Made by a program: the position numbers and the translations under genes | The notes under the pieces: model-generated | The model's input: only the letters and a program-made list of their open reading frames with translations | What the model was told of the DNA's origin: nothing | Databases searched by the model: none | Shown here: in pieces, positions 60,295 to 64,000 of the stretch | How positions within the stretch are numbered: position 1 is the first letter of the stretch | How the letters are laid out: each line of letters opens with the position of its first letter | Origin: Agarilytica sp045430285 | GTDB lineage: Bacteria > Pseudomonadota > Gammaproteobacteria > Pseudomonadales > Cellvibrionaceae | Direction: 5' to 3' | Length of the DNA stretch: 64,000 nt | Assembly: GCA_045430285.1 (NCBI GenBank) | Contig: JAILXV010000001.1 | Coordinates: forward strand, 558,001-622,000

Positions 60295-62142
60295 ATGACC
60301 ATTAAAGAAGTTCTCACCACACTCCCAAAAAGGTGTAGCCAAATCGCAATTGCCGGTGCGCTTAGCGTGGGCCTATTGGCTTGCGGCGGCGGAACAGATT
60401 CCGCTACTAACGACAATTTGGACGATGACACCGTATTGAGCAAGCTCTCTGTGGGGATCACCGATGCAGAAGGTGACTTTCTTACTTATCAGGTAGATGT
60501 AAGCAATATCACCTTAACGCGGGCCAACGGCGCTATTGTTAATGTGTTGCCGCAAACAACCAGTATTAATTTTGCGGAATACGTGGAAGTTACAGAGCTA
60601 CTCACTGTGCTGGATGTGCCATCTGGACGATACGATAGCGCATCGATGAGCCTCGACTTTTCTAATGCGGAAGTAACTGTGCAAGATGAAAACGGCGCTG
60701 CGATCGCCGCGAGCGTAATCGATGAGGAGGGCGACACGATTACAGAGGTTGATGTGGAAATCATGTTTAATGACCAAGACGGTTTTGTCATCGCGCCTGG
60801 CGTCCCCGCCCAAATAACGCTGGATTTCGATCTGGACGCATCTAACGATATCGATATCTCTGGTGATACCGCAACGGTGACTGTGCAGCCCGTCTTGATT
60901 GCCGATACGATATTGGAAGAGCCTAAACCATTTCGTTTGCGGGGCTTGTTAGGCAGCGTGGATAGCGATAGCGCAGTCTTTTCAATGGATTTGAGGCCGT
61001 TCCGCGTCAGAAGTGGCGCATTTGGCAGCGCGCGCGTCCATATTGATTCGGATACGGAATTTGAGATTGACGGTGTGTCTCTTGATTCGGATGGCGGTCT
61101 CGCTGCTCTCTCCCTAAAAGATAGCGGTACAGCGCTCATTACGCAGGGGTCGTGGGATAGAGATGCCCGCGAATATGTGGCGACAAGTGTTTACGCAGGC
61201 AGCAGTGTGCCTTGGGACCAAGCGGATATAGTACGTGGAACCGTGGTCGCGCGTAATGGCAACACTTTGAGTGTGCGCGGTGCGATCGTGCAGTTATCAT
61301 CGGGCAGCTTCATATTCAACGACACCTTTACTGTTGAGATATCAGAAGATACGGTGATGACGCAGCGTGGCGAAGAAAACCCGACCATTGATGCAATCTC
61401 GGTGGGTTCAGGGGTTTACGCAACCGGTGTGGTAACGGAGAGTACCTTGGACGCATCTGAGGGCATTGTTCGTTTAGTACAATCAAATGTCGCTGGTTCG
61501 GTAGTCAGTACAAGTCCGTTAACGGTGGATATTGCCTACATAAATGGCCGCCGTGCGGGCCTGTATGACTTTACCGGAACAGGTACTTCTGAAGCGACAG
61601 ATGCAGACGCAGCCAACTATGAAGTAAATACTGGGACTCTGGATGTGACGGGTATTGTAAACAGCGACCCTATTCGCGCACGTGGTTTCACCGCAGGTTT
61701 CGGTGCGGCGCCTGAAGATTTTTACGCAAACACCTTAGTTGATGTCGCGGATATAAGAGGCCACATGGTAGTGAACTACGGTTTAATTGGCGCCGCAGAC
61801 GGAGTATCGGCGATAGATGAGGACGGTATTTTATTGAATATTGACGATGCGTTGTTTCGTCATCATATCGTGTTTGCCGGTATTCCAACTGATCTCACAT
61901 CATTAGAGCAAGTGCCAATGGTGGTACCTGGTGGTGAACGTGGTATCTATAGTATTTGGGTAGGCGGGCGACTAGAAGTTTATACTTTCTATGCTGAGTT
62001 TTCTGAAGCACTACAGGCTGACCTGGATAATGATGCACGAATAGTACGCTTTGATGCTCATGGATATTTTGACCGCGGCATGGGAACATTCAGAACACAA
62101 CGCTTAGGGGTTATTTTGAATAACCGTTCTGAATCTGAGTAA
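60295..62142 (+). CDS. DUF4382-domain lipoprotein
   Basis: 615 residues. Lipobox SVGLLAC with C30, next GGG, and a CTGGAGATG ribosome site seven bases before ATG 60295. A DUF4382-type domain is at about 45-200 (LSVGITDAEGDFLTYQVDVS, SMSLDFSNAEVTV), then several repeated small beta domains similar to DUF5666 (GLLGSVDSDSAVFSMDLRPF, GTVVARNGNTLSVRGAIVQL). It is likely a surface or periplasmic lipoprotein. No partner genes identify its role. Confidence 0.82.
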   Translation: MTIKEVLTTLPKRCSQIAIAGALSVGLLACGGGTDSATNDNLDDDTVLSKLSVGITDAEGDFLTYQVDVSNITLTRANGAIVNVLPQTTSINFAEYVEVTELLTVLDVPSGRYDSASMSLDFSNAEVTVQDENGAAIAASVIDEEGDTITEVDVEIMFNDQDGFVIAPGVPAQITLDFDLDASNDIDISGDTATVTVQPVLIADTILEEPKPFRLRGLLGSVDSDSAVFSMDLRPFRVRSGAFGSARVHIDSDTEFEIDGVSLDSDGGLAALSLKDSGTALITQGSWDRDAREYVATSVYAGSSVPWDQADIVRGTVVARNGNTLSVRGAIVQLSSGSFIFNDTFTVEISEDTVMTQRGEENPTIDAISVGSGVYATGVVTESTLDASEGIVRLVQSNVAGSVVSTSPLTVDIAYINGRRAGLYDFTGTGTSEATDADAANYEVNTGTLDVTGIVNSDPIRARGFTAGFGAAPEDFYANTLVDVADIRGHMVVNYGLIGAADGVSAIDEDGILLNIDDALFRHHIVFAGIPTDLTSLEQVPMVVPGGERGIYSIWVGGRLEVYTFYAEFSEALQADLDNDARIVRFDAHGYFDRGMGTFRTQRLGVILNNRSESE

Positions 62143-62283
62143 ACTACTGGATCTATATTTGTATGCCGGTGGCCTTCATAAATGATTTGTAATAAAGGGT
62201 TAAGTTGGTCGCCGAAGCATCTAAATATCTGCAAACGCTATTTAGCGTGTAAAGCAACGTTCATAAGAATATTATTTATAACT

Positions 62284-62577
62284 ATGTTAAAGAGATTCCA
62301 ATTTTTCATTGTGCTAAGTGTTTTGTTGTTTTCTGGGTTTTTATACGCAGAAAAACACAACGAAATACCCAGCGAAGAACTTTTGGAGTTTCTCATGGAG
62401 TATGGTGACACGGATGATGAGACATTCGATATGATAATTCAGAATGGCGTGAGAGATAATGAGCAAGCAGAAATTGAACACGTACTCAATCAGAAACAAA
62501 ATGATATTTCGGAAAAAACAGGTGAAAACACCGATGAAAGACAAAGGGTTGAAAAACCCGTTAAGAGCGAGGTGTAA
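62284..62577 (+). CDS. small secreted acidic protein, first gene of DUF3106 operon
   Basis: 97 residues from ATG 62284; a signal peptide (FFIVLSVLLFSGFLYA) supports this start over an upstream ATG at 62182. The mature part is acidic: PSEELLEFLMEYGDTDDETF. Small proteins with LLEFL...DTDDE are regularly found before DUF3106 genes in gammaproteobacteria, sometimes after an ECF sigma factor, which is absent here. Two bases separate it from the next gene. Confidence 0.75.
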   Translation: MLKRFQFFIVLSVLLFSGFLYAEKHNEIPSEELLEFLMEYGDTDDETFDMIIQNGVRDNEQAEIEHVLNQKQNDISEKTGENTDERQRVEKPVKSEV

Positions 62578-62579
62578 CC

Positions 62580-63062
62580 GTGAATACACTAACTAGACCA
62601 CGTTGTTTTACGCTTGCGATAATAAGTTTAATGTTATGGATGTTGGGGGGCTCTTCCTCCGTCCTGGCAGGAAGTTGGGAGAGTATGACCGATGAGCAAC
62701 AGACTGTTCTTTTGTCTGTGAAGGAACGCTGGAGCAAGCTCTCACCTGAAAAACAAAAGCGATTGGAGGACGCAGCCGGCCGATGGAAATCAATGTCTCC
62801 GGAGCAACAGCAAAAAGCAAAGGCGCGTTTTAATCGCTGGCAAGGCTTAAGCCCTCAAGAACGTAAAGCCGTTTCAAAACGTATGCAACGTTTTCGTAAC
62901 TTATCCGATGCAGATAAAAAGCGCATACGAACGCAGTTTAAACGCTTTAAAAATTTACCGGACAAAAAAAAGAACGCGATAAAAGCGCGTTGGAATAAGC
63001 TAACACCGGCGCAAAAGCGTCGGCTTTTGCTTCATTTAAAGAAAAAGAAGGACGTGCGATAG
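62580..63062 (+). CDS. secreted DUF3106 protein
   Basis: 160 residues. Signal peptide (FTLAIISLMLWMLGGSSSVLA), then five short helical repeats with a Trp/Phe-x-x-Leu-x-P pattern: WESMTDEQQ, WSKLSPEKQKR, WKSMSPEQQQ, WQGLSPQERK, FRNLSDADKK, and a strongly basic end (KKKNAIKARWNKL). DUF3106 proteins are periplasmic and of unknown function. The stop is followed at once by the next gene. Confidence 0.87.
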   Translation: MNTLTRPRCFTLAIISLMLWMLGGSSSVLAGSWESMTDEQQTVLLSVKERWSKLSPEKQKRLEDAAGRWKSMSPEQQQKAKARFNRWQGLSPQERKAVSKRMQRFRNLSDADKKRIRTQFKRFKNLPDKKKNAIKARWNKLTPAQKRRLLLHLKKKKDVR

Positions 63063-63065
63063 GTG

Positions 63066-64000
63066 ATGAGAAGTCTTGTCGCTTTTTGTGTGTTCATAGC
63101 TATGCCAGCGTGGGCAAATACAGACGATTGGATTGGCTTAGACAGCTACGGTGGTCATATCGGCATTCAGTGGGGTGCATACGAAGCTGGCGGCGAAAGC
63201 TATGCGGTGAATCTTTCGCTGCCTATGATTTTCCTCAGTCAATTTAACACCTTTTATTCTGATTATAGATCTGATGACGGAGACTACGAGCACCAAAGTC
63301 AACAGTTGGGCGTATTTTGGAATACCGATCCTTTTCAACGGTATTCACTGGGTGTCGGTTATTTGGATGGTGGGCGGTCCAGTGATTTTCGGACTAAAGA
63401 CTATTCTCTCTATTTTCAATACCTTAGTGATAGTCAGTGGCATGTTAAGTTAAGCGCTATCAAAGGAAAGTCGGAAATTAATACGGTCGGGTTTTCCCCT
63501 GTGATTGACGATTACTTTCGTTCTCTCAGTTTGCACGAAATTGATCGTCTTGGTTGGGGCGGGTCGTTTGGGCTTGATGGCGTGAATCATGGGTTTCGTA
63601 TTGGCACAACACTCTTTGATTACGATGACTCTCGGGCGGCTCAACGAGGGTTTATAGACCTACTGGTTGATGATATTAGGTCTAACGAAGAACGATTCTA
63701 TTATCAAGAAATTTATCTAGCACATTATAGTTGGTATAGATTACTTGGCGAAACTCGCGAAGATGCTTTAACGGCTACCAATGCGGTGTTTCAGAATTAT
63801 CGCCAAGAATTGCGAGATTACGTTGACGGAAAACTAGATGAAGATCCAAAAAATGTCTTATCCAACCATGAAATTTCATTGGACTATTTTTATTCGAAAG
63901 ACCTGTTGATGATATCAATGGGTTTTTTTGTATACGAGTCTTACATCCAAAAGGACTACTTTAATCAGTCTTATGTATCTGTTAACTATCAAGCCACGGA
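63066..64000 (+). CDS. secreted, likely outer-membrane protein (cut by window end)
   Basis: The frame from ATG 63066 (GTG 63063 just before) is open to the last base, so it continues beyond the window; about 311 residues are seen. A signal peptide (SLVAFCVFIAMPAWA) is followed by alternating strands with Tyr/Phe/Trp, such as GIQWGAYEAGGESYAVNLSL, YSLYFQYLSDSQWHVKLSAI and FRIGTTLFDYDDS, and a more helical stretch at about 220-270. The pattern suits a beta-barrel of the outer membrane. It starts three bases after the DUF3106 stop, so it is part of the same operon. No family is recognised. Confidence 0.7.
   Translation, partial: MRSLVAFCVFIAMPAWANTDDWIGLDSYGGHIGIQWGAYEAGGESYAVNLSLPMIFLSQFNTFYSDYRSDDGDYEHQSQQLGVFWNTDPFQRYSLGVGYLDGGRSSDFRTKDYSLYFQYLSDSQWHVKLSAIKGKSEINTVGFSPVIDDYFRSLSLHEIDRLGWGGSFGLDGVNHGFRIGTTLFDYDDSRAAQRGFIDLLVDDIRSNEERFYYQEIYLAHYSWYRLLGETREDALTATNAVFQNYRQELRDYVDGKLDEDPKNVLSNHEISLDYFYSKDLLMISMGFFVYESYIQKDYFNQSYVSVNYQAT

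Overview
The window is a chromosomal segment of a free-living, probably marine, gammaproteobacterium of moderate GC content. Family-level likeness and gene order suggest a Cellvibrionales/Oceanospirillales/Pseudomonadales relative, but no rRNA is present to place it. The evidence is a set of gamma-type housekeeping genes (yejK, trhP, acnB, miaE, lpxH, ppiB, glnS, cysS, djlA, dbpA, rsuA, folD), a phasin, and several very large secreted lipoproteins. The order acnB / miaE / lpxH-ppiB / glnS-cysS, then folD beside a tRNA cluster, recalls the Pseudomonas aeruginosa chromosome. Here about 18 kb of other genes separates cysS from rsuA-folD.

Layout. 1-9.4 kb: a truncated DMT permease, small unknown proteins, yejK, cysK, trhP, a family 25 glycosyltransferase and a phasin. 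9.6-18.9 kb: acnB, DUF1289-miaE, ppiB-lpxH, glnS and cysS, with three copies of an apparently undescribed hairpin repeat beside miaE and between glnS and cysS. 18.9-35.9 kb: a voltage-gated channel with a Ca-type filter, a DnaJ-related protein, a hybrid-looking sensor kinase without its phospho-acceptor His, djlA-nuclease, SDR, malonyl-CoA synthase, a soluble chemoreceptor, dbpA and envelope proteins. 35.9-39.8 kb: folD-rsuA-methyltransferase facing away from a tRNA-Pro/Arg/His cluster with a near-consensus promoter, then a GFA gene broken by a pentanucleotide repeat. 39.8-53.2 kb: a second degenerate sensor kinase, then the most striking locus. It comprises three small outer-membrane beta-barrels and an eight-gene tightly packed run (a secreted coiled-coil protein, three TPR proteins of which two are lipoproteins, a small periplasmic protein, a TolQ/ExbB-type channel, two ExbD/TolR proteins and a TonB/AgmX-type energy transducer), with a ninth member at the 5' end. 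53.7-64 kb: a 1.27-kaa PKD lipoprotein with a Pro-Thr-Glu octapeptide linker, a bactofilin, a duplicated methyltransferase-like protein, a DUF4382 lipoprotein, a DUF3106 operon and a secreted protein running off the end.

How the genes work together. The 41.5-53.2 kb locus has the parts list of a proton-driven trans-envelope machine like the Myxococcus xanthus Agl/Glt gliding/focal-adhesion apparatus: an inner-membrane motor (TolQ + 2 TolR), a periplasm-spanning TonB-like rod, periplasmic/outer-membrane TPR scaffolds and outer-membrane barrels. The nearby bactofilin could supply a cytoskeletal element. Function (gliding, polysaccharide or protein export) is inference. Other themes are RNA modification and translation (trhP, miaE, two pseudouridine synthases, an RsmC/RlmG-like methyltransferase, dbpA, glnS, cysS) and two sensor kinases with complementary defects in their catalytic machinery.
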